Shown in pieces: positions 1 through 11,422 of a stretch of DNA of 64,000 nucleotides. Origin of the DNA: Trissonchulus latispiculum (Eukaryota; Nematoda; Enoplea; Enoplida; Ironidae). The notes below the pieces were generated by a model. That model was not told the DNA's origin, ran no database searches, and saw only the letters and a list, made by a program, of their open reading frames with translations. Position 1 is the stretch's first letter; each line of letters begins with the position of its first letter. A program made the position numbers and the translations under genes. Where the stretch lies: positions 45,948-109,947 of the forward strand of contig JASAND010022061.1 of assembly GCA_030248195.1 (NCBI GenBank). The letters run 5' to 3'.

Positions 1-850
1 GTGGTCGAAAATAAAATTTTTCAAAAGTGGTCAAATTTGGTATCAAATGAAAGCGCTAAGCGAGCTGAGCAACTTTTGTCATAGAACTGCATGCTCAAAG
101 TGGCTGCAGAGTGCTGTGGTGGGGTGGGGTGGGGACTTAGGCGATTTTGGGTCAAAAATGAAATTTTTCAAAAGTGGTCAAATTTGGTACCAAATGAAAG
201 CCCTAAGCGAGCTGAGCAACTTTTGTCATAGAACTGCATGCTCAAAGTGGCTGTAGAGTGCTGTGGTGGGGTGGGGTGGGGACTTAGGCGATTTTCGGTC
301 AAAAATGAAATTTTTCAAAAGTGGTCAAATTTGGTACCAAATGAAAGCACTGAGCGAGCTGAGCAACTTTTGTCATAGAACTGCATGCTCAAAGTGGCTG
401 TAGAGTGCTGTGGTGGGGACTTAGGCGATTTTCGGTCAAAAATGAAATTTTTCAAAAGTGGTCAAATTTGGTACCAAATGAAAGCCCTGAGCGAGCTGAG
501 CAACTTTTGTCATAGAACTGCGTGCTCAAAGTGGCTGTAGAGTGCTGTGGTGGGATGGGGTGGGGACTTAGGCGATTTTCGGTCAAAAATGAAATTTTTC
601 AAAAGTGGTCAAATTTGGTACCAAATGAAAGCCCTAAGCGAGCTGAGCAACTTTTGTCATAGAACTGCGTACCCAAAGTGGCTGTAGAGTGCTGTGGTGG
701 GGTGGGGTGGGGACTTAGGCGATTTTGGGTCAAAAATGAAATTTTTCAAAAGTGGTCAAATTTGGTACCAAGTGAAAGCCCTAAGCGAGCTGAGCAACAT
801 TTGTCATAGAACTGCATGGTCAAAGTGGTTGTGGAGTGCTGTGGTTGGCT
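1..850. repeat. Tandem repeat array, 147-bp unit
   Basis: About six head-to-tail copies. The landmark AAATTTTTCA begins at 14, 161, 308, 445, 592 and 739, giving spacings of 147, 147, 137, 147 and 147. The short spacing is explained by loss of a GGGGTGGGGT block. Each unit carries a GTGGGG-rich stretch and a TGAGCAACTTTTGTCATAG block. The array runs off the left edge of the window, so its full size is unknown. Open frames through it are periodic and carry no coding signal. Confidence 0.95.
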
Positions 851-924
851 TGCTTGCTACTGCTGAAAGATATCTATATATACATATATACCTTCATGAG
901 CATACATATATAAAATAATAGAAA

Positions 925-1687
925 ACAAGAACAAAAAGTGCTCCTTCGTCGCATGTAAAATACATATGAGTCGTCGTAGGCAGGTTGTACATAAGCAAAA
1001 ACTAGCCTGTAAAATACATATGAGTTCCGTAGGGAGGTTGTAAATTAAGGAAAACAAGTTGCAACCGCTTAACATATGAGCCTGTCCTACAACGAGGCTC
1101 ATATTGGCGTCACAGTGCATTCCACATTAAAGCCTCATTAAAGAACCTCAGCTTCATCCACATTACGGAAAAATGAATAGACGTCGTGGCCCAGAAGAAA
1201 TGGACTGAAGTGAACTACGACTGCTCAAGCTGAACTGTACATGCAACCTGATGTTTCCTGAAACACTATGGCACACCTCTAATGCATTCTCGAAACACTT
1301 TCACATTATACACACGCAGAATGCGTTCCCACTTGGCTGTGAGTCAGAGCGCCTCATGGCGTACCGTATTGAGCATATGCACACTATAATGACTGATCAA
1401 CATTGTATATATGAAGGATAATTTGTAATGAAAAGCTTTATGCAGTATGTATTTATATAAAAGTAAAATATATATCTGCAAATTATTCGTATTATGACTA
1501 TACGCCAATATGAGCCTCGTTGTAGGACAGGCTCATATGTTAAGCGGTTGCAACTTGTTTTCCTTAATTTACAACCTCCCTACGGAACTCATATGTATTT
1601 TACAGGCTAGTTTTTGCTTATGTACAACCTGCCTACGACGACTCATATGTATTTTACATGCGACGAAGGAGCACTTTTTGTTCTTGT
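925..1687. repeat. Inverted repeat with 186-bp arms (palindromic element)
   Basis: The left arm at 925-1110 and the right arm at 1502-1687 are reverse complements over 186 bp. I found no mismatch when reading them against each other. The spacer at 1111-1501 is 391 bp and not repetitive. Inner arm ends read ATATTGGCGT and ACGCCAATAT. Each arm contains the motif ACATATGAG several times. The same sequence read from the two arms gives the same short open frame, so that frame is a by-product. A diverged single arm lies at 24872-25012. It is likely a non-autonomous foldback or TIR element; no transposase is visible and no target duplication was identified. Confidence 0.9.
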
Positions 1688-3189
1688 TGGATGCATTTCA
1701 AGCTTTTTCTTCATAAATGCAATAAATATGTGATTAAAATGTAGGAAATTCGAGCCGAAGGCGAGAAATTTTGTTTTTTGCCCTTTTTCCTCTTTCTCTC
1801 CTTAATTTTTCCTGCCTTCGAATCGCGACGGCGGGGCGCCCCCCGCCATCCCTGGATCCGCCCCTGGTTCAAGAAACGATATTGAATCGTATGTACTAGC
1901 TATATTACTATACTATCTTACAAATATTTGCACGCTGTACGTGAATAAATTATACGCAACCGGATAAGCAGATGTATTTGCAGAAACAACCTATAAACAT
2001 GTCGTAATGCAATAAACCATGGTAAATGATTGGAAAGCGGCGGGGGTCTGGGGGCGGCAGCCCCCAGCTAAAAGCTAGAGCTATTTTAAATATGAAGGGC
2101 TTGAAAACTATTTTTTCAGAGCACTTTTTGCAAAAATTTTCGAAAATGTGGCTGTGTATTTTGGTGTGTAAATTAGTTTTTCACTGTGTAAATTTATTTA
2201 TTTTGTGTAAATACACAGTATTTTACACAAAAAGAAAACCCTGGTTCACATAGGTTTCTGCGTCCACAAAGGGTAAAATATGCTTGTATATATATATATA
2301 TATATATATGTATATAATTTCAACCATGCAAAAACATTTGCATTTTAATCAGAAAACTCCAATAACAAAGTAATTATACTGAGATATAATAACAAGCTAT
2401 GGAATTAAAAGCCGATGTTCTCAACAAGTCCAATTTTGTATATAGCAGATGTTACCTAAGTTCACAGCCAGATTAGATTTTACAATACGGAATTTGTACA
2501 AGAACAGTAATTTTCAGAAAAATTTTAATTTTGTCTGAAATACATGGAAAATAAAAGTAAAGTAAAATGGTAATAGATATCTTTTGTTTTCTAAAAATGT
2601 AAATGGCATCATTATATTTTATTTTGCGTTTTGAAAAGGCTGCAACTTTTCCTAGAGCTCTAGTAAAGTTAAATGAACCTTTTGATTATGACTAGAAATT
2701 ATCAGACAAACCAGATAAAAACTAAACATATTTCTGACTTATTTTGCCGAAAGCTGTAAGAGCAGTTTCTGGTGCTCGCAAAAATTTCGTGGAAGCAGTT
2801 TCTGTCGACTTATTTAGCTTAATTGAAAATTCAGCTTAATTGTATATAATTAAGAAATTAAATTTTATTTGCCAGTAAATCTGCTTTAAAAGTCAACTTG
2901 CATTCGATTAAATGATTCATCGAAATTCATATATATATATAATGTAAAATACAGATCGAATAATATAAATATAGCATATTCATACCGTGTATAAATAATT
3001 TTAAATTTTAGTTTTAAAGCTATGTACGTATATGTAGTAAGGTTTAACTATGCTATAAGACAAAAATCTCTTAATAAATTGCAAATTTCATGTTCGTGCA
3101 TTGAAATAACTATATAAAATATAATTCAAACGTTATTACAATGTTCTAATAACTACAAAAAAGCAAAAAATTCTGCAAAAATTGTCCAA
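1688..3189. other. AT-rich intergenic stretch with element remnants
   Basis: No gene was recognised. 1742-1867 resembles the right end of the hAT-like element at 4419-6059: a GCCGAAGGCGAG stem, a CT-rich run, then GGATCCGCCCCTG. 2030-2230 carries a GGGGTCTGGGGGCGGCAG block followed by a TGTGTAAATACACAG stretch, like blocks in the palindrome to the right. A TA dinucleotide run lies at about 2286-2310. Confidence 0.6.
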
Positions 3190-3481
3190 AACGTCAGAAA
3201 AATTTTTCGATTTTTGTAGTGTTAAAGAGCTGGTTCCGGTTCCGGTTCCGGCTTTTTAATGCCAGTTCCGGTTCCGGTTTTTTGGAGTTCCGGTCGATCC
3301 CTACCATCTATATATATACATAAAGTTCCGTGGCTTTCCCCCATGTCTATCATAAGGGCAATTCGCAAATTTGCTAAAAAAGCGTTATTTCCAACTAAAA
3401 ATCAACAATATTTCTTCATTTTTGCTCATTTGTTTGAAAAAACTTGGAGCTTGAAAACTGGAACTTGGAACAAAAGCTTGT

Positions 3482-3780
3482 TCCACTTTGCCGTTTGAAG
3501 GGTCAGTCTGTGGGGGGTCAAGTAATCAAACATAAAATTTTTCAAAAGTGGTCAAGTTTGGTATCAAATGAAAGCCCTAAGTGAGCTGAGCAACTTTTGT
3601 CCTAGAACTGCGTGTTCAAAGTGGCTGTTGAGTCTGTGGTGGGGCGGGGACATGAGATTTTGGGTCAAAAATAAATTTTTTCAAAAGTTGTCAAATTTGG
3701 TGTCAAGTGAAAGCCCGAAGCAAACGGAAGAACTTTCGCCATGGAACCATCCACCAAAAGTTGCTGTGTCCGATTTATGC
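3482..3780. repeat. Diverged fragment of the 147-bp repeat
   Basis: Two degenerate units, with AAATTTTT landmarks at 3535 and 3673 (138 bp apart). They are preceded by TTCCACTTTGCCGTTTGAAG, which also precedes the array at 36011. The junction between the 163-bp and 147-bp families therefore occurs twice in the window. Confidence 0.85.
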
Positions 3781-3933
3781 CTTTAACCGGATTTTTCCGG
3801 TTTTTTACCGGAAAAATCCGGATTCTGGGGGGGTGAGGGACCCCTCTGGGGGGGTGAGCTCAGGTCTGGGGGGGTGAAACCCCCCCCCCCAAGCACACGT
3901 ATGCCCAACACACGTATTATCCCCTTTTGTGCG

Positions 3934-4376
3934 CATAGGTGTACCTGGGGGGGGTGGGTGGGGGGAACCCCTCCCCCCAAATGGAAAAGTGCCAACCCCA
4001 CCCTCGAAAATTTGGAGGCAGACCCCACCCCCAAATGGCCAAATCCCAGACCCCACCCACCCAAATTTTCCAAACCCCACCCTCAAAATTTTGAAAATTT
4101 TGCCTCAGAATTAGTAAAAACTCGAAATTTTTTGCAAAAATTCGAATTTTTTGCCAAAAAAATCCAAGTTTTTCGACTAAATGAGCAAATTTTTAGTTGG
4201 AAATACGTAACGTTTTTTCAGCAAATTCGCGAATTTTTTCTAAATTTTTGACCCAAAAATTTTTTACCCCCCCAAATTCGATTTTTCCGGACCCCACCCC
4301 ACCTCAAAACGACTGACCCCACCCACCCTACTCTCGGCTACCCCCTCCCCCAACGATTTCTCAAGGTACACCTATG
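3934..4376. mobile_element. hAT-like MITE, CATAGGTGT family
   Basis: A 443-bp element with inverted ends CATAGGTGTACCT and AGGTACACCTATG. It is flanked by a perfect 8-bp duplication, TTTGTGCG, at 3926-3933 and 4377-4384. The interior is CCCCACCC/GGGGTGGG-rich and has no coding sequence. An 8-bp duplication and ends of the form CANAGNTG fit the hAT superfamily. Related elements are at 25043-25593 and 25613-26062. Confidence 0.88.
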
Positions 4377-4734
4377 TTTGTGCGGAGCATTTTTGTTATA
4401 TACTTGTATATTTGTAAGCAGTGGCGCACCCAGAGCTTTCTGACAGGGGGGGCGGAACCAAAGTTGAAATTTTTCTTTTAAAATTTATTTATTTCTACAC
4501 ACACATATTTTACGCACGTCGGGAACAAGCGTGTAGTAGTTGGTTTCATTGATTGAGGGATCTTATGAATGAGAAAGCAGGGGGTCTGGGGGGCGCAACC
4601 CCCCAGAAGTTGATAATTTTTTGCTTTCTAGACATGAAAAAATTTTTTGTGACCACGGTTTGCTGTTTAAAATGCTCACAGCCGTCTTCTGGCTGGCGCC
4701 CTGGGTTCACTAGATATACTGTATTACCTTCCTA

Positions 4735-5464
4735 CACTGGCGTAGATACGGGGGGGGGGCGGCCGCCCGCCCCCGAAATGGTTTTGCCCCCCTCCCCTGA
4801 AAAAATTGGGCAGAAGAAAAATTTTAAATTTAAAGCTTTTAAATTTATTATAAACGCAAAGAAATTGTACAAAAATGCCCCAAAAATTAGTGCATTTGTA
4901 CTTCATTCAAAAATTTTCGCGCCTTCGGCGCGACTTAGTTATTAGTATACTATATATAACTAAACCTTTACTAGTTTGCTTTACTTTACTTTGCTTTGCC
5001 AGGTTTGTAGTTTTATTAGCTGCATTATTGCAAACATGATTGCCTTAAATGGTGGATACTGGGAATGTGCTGCTTGGAATACCCTGTTCTCATGATGGGA
5101 GCATCCAATCTGAGTTTTCGTACGAGACTATAGAAGTGGCAAATATATAGCAAATTAAACTACAAAATTTGGTTTGGCAATTGATAATATACAATGCAAA
5201 GAATTCAATGTTTCAATAGCGTTTTAATAGCAAAATTGAAAAATTTTCTCAACTTCTGGGGGGCTCGGCCCCCCAGACCCCCCTTTTTGGGTTTTAGCAT
5301 ACCGCTTTCGGTTACAATAGATTTTAGCTTAGAACCTTATAAAAATTTTGTGCATAGTGTTCATACATTGAAGTTCATACATTGAGCAAAAAATAAAAAT
5401 TTAACCCTCCCCAGACTTCGGTCCAAACCGCCCCCCCTGAAAATTTTTTGTATCTACGCCACTG
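4735..5464. mobile_element. hAT-like MITE, CAGTGGCGTAGATAC family
   Basis: The ends are CACTGGCGTAGATAC and GTATCTACGCCACTG, with a perfect 8-bp duplication, CCTTCCTA, at 4727-4734 and 5465-5472. It inserted into the element at 4419-6059. The interior has a GCGCCTTCGGCGC stem near 4920 and G/C homopolymer tracts near both ends. Related copies are at 6538-7244, 11423-12133 and 13193-13937. Confidence 0.9.
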
Positions 5465-5712
5465 CCTTCCTATATAACTATTACATAGCTTGCCTATACA
5501 TATAACTCAAACGGATAAAATTAAAACAAAGCAACGCAACATAACTCTGATAAATCGGGGGTCTGGGGGCGGCAGCCCCTAGCTAAAAGCTAGAGCTCTT
5601 TTTAAAAAAGTAACATTAGTTTGGAAATTTTTAGAGGCATTTTGTGGTTTTGTAGAAGCAAAATTTGATTGAACATTTGTGTGTGCATTTTGTAAAAAGT
5701 GTGCATATGCAC

Positions 5713-5768
5713 TAGTGATGGGCACGGGCACCGGATATTTTTATCCGAATATACAGTGCCCATCACTA
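5713..5768. repeat. Short hairpin with hAT-like ends
   Basis: TAGTGATGGGCAC faces GTGCCCATCACTA across about 30 bp containing GGATA and TATCC, so the whole 56-bp segment can fold back. A mirror copy lies at about 12887-12942 in the other palindrome arm. A related CAGTGATGGACACGGGATA sequence begins at 34616. No flanking duplication was found. Confidence 0.65.
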
Positions 5769-6099
5769 ATTCTGAATAAAATGCAGAAAAACCATGATTT
5801 GAAAACATTGGCGGCTAATGTCTATTAATAAGGTCATGCGTACGCATAAAGAAACGTCCAAATAACTGAAAGCCAGTCTCCCCACCCCGCCCCTATATGC
5901 TACCCTCAATACATGAAAAGAATGGTGAATTCGCGCCGAAGGCGCAAAAATTAAATTTTTGTTTTTTCTGCTTTTTCTCCTTTCTGTTTCTTAATTTTTC
6001 TGACCTTCGAAACCTGACAGGAGGGGGGGGAGCGGCCGCCCCCCTTGGGTGCGCCCCTGTTTGTAAGTCATTAATATTTGTCCTACTTCCGTATTTATT

Positions 6100-6121
6100 T
6101 TAGTAGCACTAGGGTTTACCT
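6100..6121 (+). other. Candidate 3' splice site just before a start codon
   Basis: TATTTATTTTAG ends about 18 bases before the ATG at 6122, and the same arrangement is kept in the mirror copy. It could be the acceptor of a 5'-UTR intron or a spliced-leader addition site; the sequence alone does not decide. Confidence 0.4.
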
Positions 6122-6382
6122 ATGCCTTATTGTGAACAACATCCTGGAAACATAGAACAGCCGACATGCAAAACGCGACTATGCAGACCATGCGACGCAA
6201 AATGCAGTACTCCACGTGTATCCAAGACAGCCCCTGACTTGGGGACAAAATCAGACAATAAAAACTGTAATGATCGATCGTCCTCGGTAATCAGAGAGTC
6301 TGAGCATCCGCCTAAATTGCCTGACATTATCCATGATCCGAATACAGGTGTTTACTATGTCCCAGGAAGCTACTTAGGAAAG
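6122..6382 (+). CDS. Polo-like kinase N-terminal exon (left arm copy)
   Basis: An open frame of 87 codons starts at ATG 6122 and runs in phase into a possible donor, AAG|GTTCGT. Residues 66-87 read LPDIIHDPNTGVYYVPGSYLGK at the end of the exon. This matches the segment that leads into the glycine loop of polo-like kinases, where PLK2/3 proteins have the pattern IIxDPxTGxxYxxGxxLGKGG. The first 60 residues are low complexity, rich in Cys, Ser and Lys, and show no domain. A kinase domain should follow in later exons, but none was found before the palindrome centre. It may be the first exon of a gene disrupted by the inverted duplication, or a retained pseudo-exon. The donor is weak. The family call rests on about 22 residues. 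Confidence 0.5.
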
Positions 6383-6400
6383 GTTCGTTTGGTTATTATA

Positions 6401-6506
6401 ATTATGGGTGTGGCTGGGCGCGAATTTTGGTCAGAAATTGGGAGGGGGTAGCGAAATCTGAAAATCTGGGGGAGGGGTCGTCAAAATCCACCCCAACACA
6501 TCTATG
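6401..6506. mobile_element. Short degenerate CATAGGTGT-family element
   Basis: ATGGGTGTGGCTGGGCG on the left faces CACATCTATG on the right, with GGGAGGGGGTAGC inside. The left end matches the start of the element at 25613. No convincing flanking duplication is left. A mirror copy lies in the other palindrome arm, next to the second kinase-like exon. Confidence 0.55.
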
Positions 6507-6537
6507 ATTGCATACCTAATATATTATATATACTGGG

Positions 6538-7244
6538 CAGTAGCGTAGATACAAAAAATTTCAGGGGGGGGGCGGTTTGGACGGAAGTCCGGGTTGGGGG
6601 GGGGTTTAAAATTTTTTATTTTTTGCTCAACAATTGTATGAACACTAAGCACAAAATTTTTATAAGGTTCTTAGCTTAAATCGATTGTAGCCGAAAGCGG
6701 CATACTAAAACCCAAAAGGAGGGTCTGGGGGGCGGAGCCATCCAGAAGTTGAGAAAATTTTTCAATTTCACCACTAAAACGCTATTGAAACATTGAATTC
6801 TTTGCATTTGTATATTATCAATTCCCAAACTAAATTTTGTAGTTTAATTTGCTATATTTGCTTTTATAGTATCGTACGAAAACTGGATGCTCCCATTATG
6901 AACAGGGTATTCCAAGCATTACATATCCAGTATATATAAATATCCACCATTTAAAATAATCAATAATGCAGTTTATGAAACTAAAAAGCTGGCAAAGCAA
7001 AGTAAAGTAAAGCAAACTAGTAAAGGTTTAATTATACATAGTATATATATGCTAATAATGAAGTCGCGCCGAAGGCGCGACAAATTTCCAATGAAGTTCA
7101 AATGCACTAATTTTTGGGGCATTTTAATGTAATTTCTTTGTGTTTATGATAAATGTAAACGGGATTAAAATTTTTCTTCTGGCCATTTTTTTCAGGGGGC
7201 AAAACCATTTCGGGGGGGGGCGCCCCCCCGTATCTACGCTAGTG
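6538..7244. mobile_element. hAT-like MITE, CAGTGGCGTAGATAC family
   Basis: The ends are CAGTAGCGTAGATAC and GTATCTACGCTAGTG, with a perfect 8-bp duplication, ATACTGGG (6530-6537 and 7245-7252). Over its length it is the same family as 4735-5464 in inverted orientation, including the GCGCCGAAGGCGC stem near 7066. It is non-coding. Confidence 0.9.
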
Positions 7245-7364
7245 ATACTGGGTTTACTTTACTGGGTTGGCGGGGGGGTGCCCCCCACTTTTTGGGGCCC
7301 TCCCACTCGACTCTCGCTCCACTTGTCTCCACTCCCACTTTTTGGGCTTCCCCCAGGGTTTTTT

Positions 7365-9100
7365 GATCGGACCTGCGTAAATTTTGCGTATTTTTGTTTT
7401 CGAGTGCGTATTTTTATTTTCGACTGCGTAAAATTACAAAAATCGCTTCTCAACGTTATAAACGCTATAAACGCATTTAGCGTCGAATTAATTCGTTTTT
7501 AAGAGTTTTTAAACAACCTTAAGGGTCTTAGTTTCATTTTACGTTGCGTGCCGATTGAACTACGGTGTAAAAGTATGAATATTTGATGCGAAATAGATAC
7601 GCAGAGGGTCTGGGGGGCGCAGCCCGTTGAAAAAAATTTTAAATTTTGGATTAAATTTACTCTTAAAACTTTGAATTCTTTGCCTGGAGCAATTTAATAG
7701 TAAAGTTAATTGTTGGTTAGACAAATAGAGTTTACGAATAGAACAAATAGAGTCCTACAACAGATAAGATTTTAGTTTACTATGTCAAATCAGAATGGAA
7801 ACAACAACGCATGTATTATATATATTTATACGTGTGCTTAGAAGCAACTGCAGACGGAAGGATCAATGTAGAAGCGAAGAGGGGTAAGGGGGGGGGGGGG
7901 GGGTTGGGGGCGGAGCCCCCACAAGAAGCCAGATCCCAAACTACGTTGAGTTGTCTCAAGAAATTAATTTAGAGCACTCTGGAAATTCTTGCTACCGAAT
8001 TTTTGTTTGTGCCTGCGTATTTTTAAGCTCGACTGCGTAAATACGCAGTATTTTACGCAAAAAACCGTGCTTCCCCCCCCCCCCATTCACCCTAAGGCGC
8101 CCAGAAATTACCAAATTTTTAGGATTTTTGGTCAAAATTTTCACAATTATCCGGCTTCCTCGAGTTTGTATGTTCATTTTTGAGTCGCAATTTCGAAAAA
8201 CAACTATCCTGGCGCAAATTGTGAAACTAAAAACCTGCGGGTACCCCTTTCGCCGCCAACTAAATTAGTTTCGTGACCAAAAAGAGTTGGTCAAGTCAAA
8301 CGCCCCCTTTCCAAAATCCTAGATACGCCCCTGTTTAACATTAAACCACGGTTTTTTTTTGCGTAAAATACTGCGTATTTACGCAGTCGAGCTTAAAAAT
8401 ACGCAGTCAAAAACAAAAATACGCACCAAAATACGCAGCTGAAAAATTCGGTAGTAGGAATTTCCAGAGTGCTCTAAATTAATTTCTTGAGACAATTTAC
8501 GTAGTTTGGGCTCTGGCTTTTTCTGGGGGGCTTCCGCCCCTCAGACCCCCCCTCATATCACTTCTATTCTCCTTCCGTCTACATTTGATTTGTACTTTCT
8601 GCCTAAGCCCACGTTGTATATACCATGCGATCGATGCTTTTCTTTCTATTTGATTTGATATCAGATATAAATTAAAATCTTATATACGTATGTGTTCAAT
8701 CAAGGGAACAGTAATGCTATTTGTCTAACCAAATATTGACTTACCTATTAAACTGTTGAAGGCAAAGAATTCAAAGTTTTAAGAGCAAATTTACTCCGAA
8801 ATTTAAAATTTTCTTCAACTTCTGGGGGGTTGCGCCCCCCAGACCCCCTGCTTATCTATTTTTCGTCACCTATTTATTCATACTCTTATACCACAAAGAG
8901 AGCACGCAGTTTAAACTGGAGCTAAGATTCTTAACGTTGTTTAAAACTCTTAAAAACAGCATTAATTCGACGCAAAATGCGTTTATAGCTTTTATAACGT
9001 TGAGAAGCGATTTTTGTAATTTTACGCAGTCGAAATTAAAAATACGCACTCGAAAACAAAAATACGCAAAATTTACGCAGGTCCGATTTTCAAAAAAAAA
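7365..9100. repeat. Nested palindrome inside the left arm
   Basis: 7365-8060 and about 8345-9090 are diverged reverse complements. Both contain GATCGGACCTGCGTAAA or its complement, repeated TGCGTATTTTT/ACGCAG motifs, and a GGTCTGGGGGGCGC block. A third copy of the same unit, complementary to the first, is at about 10570-11310 in the right arm. The outer ends are CAGGGTTTTTTG and CAAAAAAAAACCCTG. It is probably a foldback-type element; flanking duplications do not match. Confidence 0.7.
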
Positions 9101-9998
9101 CCCTGCATTAAACAATTTCAGAAAAAACAGCCCCCGGTAAGACGTTTCTTTTGAAGCCTGAACTGGTCTCTTTTCTGTAGCTTTTCCACACTTCGAGAAT
9201 TCCATGTTCAAAAATTGTTTGTTATCGCACGTCCAAGTCGAACAGTAGAATTGCCGCAACTGTAGTTTTATTTATTGTAATTAGTTCATCTAAGCTTTAA
9301 AACGATATAAAAATATTGTTGAACTCCAAGAATTGAATAAATTACAGTCATTACAGTCTTTCAAAGTTTGCTGCAAGTACCTGAACCAGCACCTTAAATG
9401 ACGATAACCCTCAGGAGGGTCGGAGGTTGCGCGAGGCCGCTGCTTTCAGAAACTGGATTGAAGGATCAAGCTATGGAAATTCATCAGTCGGAACCACTGA
9501 TGGCAATTGATCAAAACATTTTTCATCTGGGTTGAATTATCGCGAAAAGTTGGGTGTGGGTAAAAACCAGCCCCAGCTCCAGCCCCAGCCCCAGCCTCGC
9601 ACCAGCCTAAGAAAAACCAGCCCCTTCTCTCGCTGACCACTGTACACTTTAAACTAAGGTCTTAACACGTAACATTATGTAGACGGTATATATATAAGTG
9701 TATGCGCTGTCCATTTACAGTAATTGTGTCTTATACATGGTCACGTCCACGTATATATACATATAGATTATATATTGTACTTACGTATATGCTTTTGTGC
9801 AATCAAGAAGAGAAATTCAAAGCCATTCAGAGAAATTAAAGAATTGAAAATTAAGGGTTTGAAGTTAATTGTTACATTAATCCTATCAATTTTAATATTG
9901 ATTTTAATATTTTGGTATTGTTGTAAAAACATTCTGAAAGCAGTTTAAGAAAATTTCCAAAGTTCAACATTTAAAATGTTTAGCATTCGTATATATAT

Positions 9999-10028
9999 TA
10001 GGGGCGCGATAGCGCCTCACATAATATG
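9999..10028. repeat. Short GC stem-loop near the palindrome centre
   Basis: AGGGGCGC-GATA-GCGCCTC sits between ATATATAT and ATAATATG. Two similar stems in the same AT context are at 28420-28445 and 34937-34962. Confidence 0.55.
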
Positions 10029-11422
10029 GGTAAAAATCAAAATGTAGACGGAAGGAGAATAGAAGTGATATTTGAGAGGTCTGAGGGGCGGAAGTCCCCC
10101 CCCAGAAAAAGCCAGAGCCCAAACTACGCAAATTGGGGTTCCTCAAGAAATTAATTTAGAGCACTCTGGAAATTCCTACTACCGAATTTTTCAGCTACGT
10201 ATTTTGGTGCGTATTTTTGTTTTTGACTGACGTATTTTTAAGCTCGACTGCGTAAATACGCAGTATTTTACGCAAAAAAAAACCGTGGTATAATGTTAAA
10301 CAGGGGCGTATCTAGGATTTTGGAAAGGGCGCGTTTGACTTGACCAACTCTTTTTGGTCACGAAACTGAATTTAGTTGGCAGTACGTTATGGGTACCCGC
10401 AGGTTTTTAGATTTCACAATTTACGGTAGGATAGTTGTTTTTCGAAATTGCGACTCAATACTCAAATGAACATACAAACTCGAGGAATGCCGGACAATTG
10501 TGAAAATTTTGACCTAAAAATCCTAAAAGTTTGGTAATTTCTGGGCGCCTTAGGGTGAAATGGGGGGGGGGGGGAAGCACGGTTTTTTGCGTAAAAAAAT
10601 ACTGCGTATTTACGCAGTCGAGCTTAAAAATACTCTTGCAACAACAAAATTCGGTAGCAAGAATTTCCAGTATGTTCTAAATTAATTTCTTGAGACAACT
10701 CAACGTAGTTTGGTCTCTGGCTTCCTTCTAGTGGAGACTCCGCCCCCCAACCCCCCCCCCCCCCCCTCACCCCTCTTCGTATCCACATTGATCCTTCCGT
10801 CTGCAGTTGCTTCTAAACGCACACAACGCAGCAATATAGTATAATACATGCGTTGTTGTTTCCATTCTGATTTGACATAACCAAACTAAAATCTTATCTG
10901 TTGCAGGACTCTATTTGTTCTATTCGTAAACTCTATTTGTCTAACCAACAATTAACTTTACTATTAGATTGCTCCAGGCAAAGAATTCAAAGTTTTAAGA
11001 GTAAATTTAATCCAAAATTTAAAATTTTTTTCAACGGGCTGCGCCCCCCAGACCCTCTGCGTATCTATTTCGCATCAAATATTCATACTTTTACACCGTA
11101 GTTCAATCGGCACGCAAACGTAAAATGAAACTAAGACCCCTTGGAAGGTTGTTTAAAAACTCTCAAAAACGAATTAATTCGACGCTAAATGCGTTTATAG
11201 CGTTTATAACGTTGAGAAAGCGATTTTTAAGCAATTTTACGCAGTCGAAAATAAAAAATACGCACTCGAAAAACAAAAATACGCAAAATTTACGCAGGTC
11301 CGATCAAAAACCCTGGGGAAGCCCAAAAAGTGGGAGTGGAGACAAGTGGAGCGAGAGTCGAGTGGGAGGTCCCCAAAAAGTGGGGGCACCCCCCCGCCAA
11401 CCCAGTAAAGTAAACCCAGTAT

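Larger units (their letters stand above)
4419..6059. mobile_element. hAT-like non-autonomous element with a nested insertion
   Basis: The ends are CAGTGGCGCACCCAGAG on the left and GGGTGCGCCCCTG on the right, flanked by a perfect 8-bp duplication, TTTGTAAG (4411-4418 and 6060-6067). The element is 1641 bp, of which 730 bp is the younger insertion at 4735-5464. No transposase frame is present. Its mirror copy in the other arm of the 12-kb palindrome is at 12591-14260, with the complementary duplication CTTACAAA. Confidence 0.88.

Noticed and set aside
5713..5768. Complete hAT MITE
   Set aside because: Inverted ends are clear but no 8-bp duplication matches, so it is listed only as a hairpin repeat.
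6060..6121. Possible upstream coding extension of the kinase-like exon
   Set aside because: TAG stops occur in this short stretch, and the sequence next to it is a transposon target duplication.
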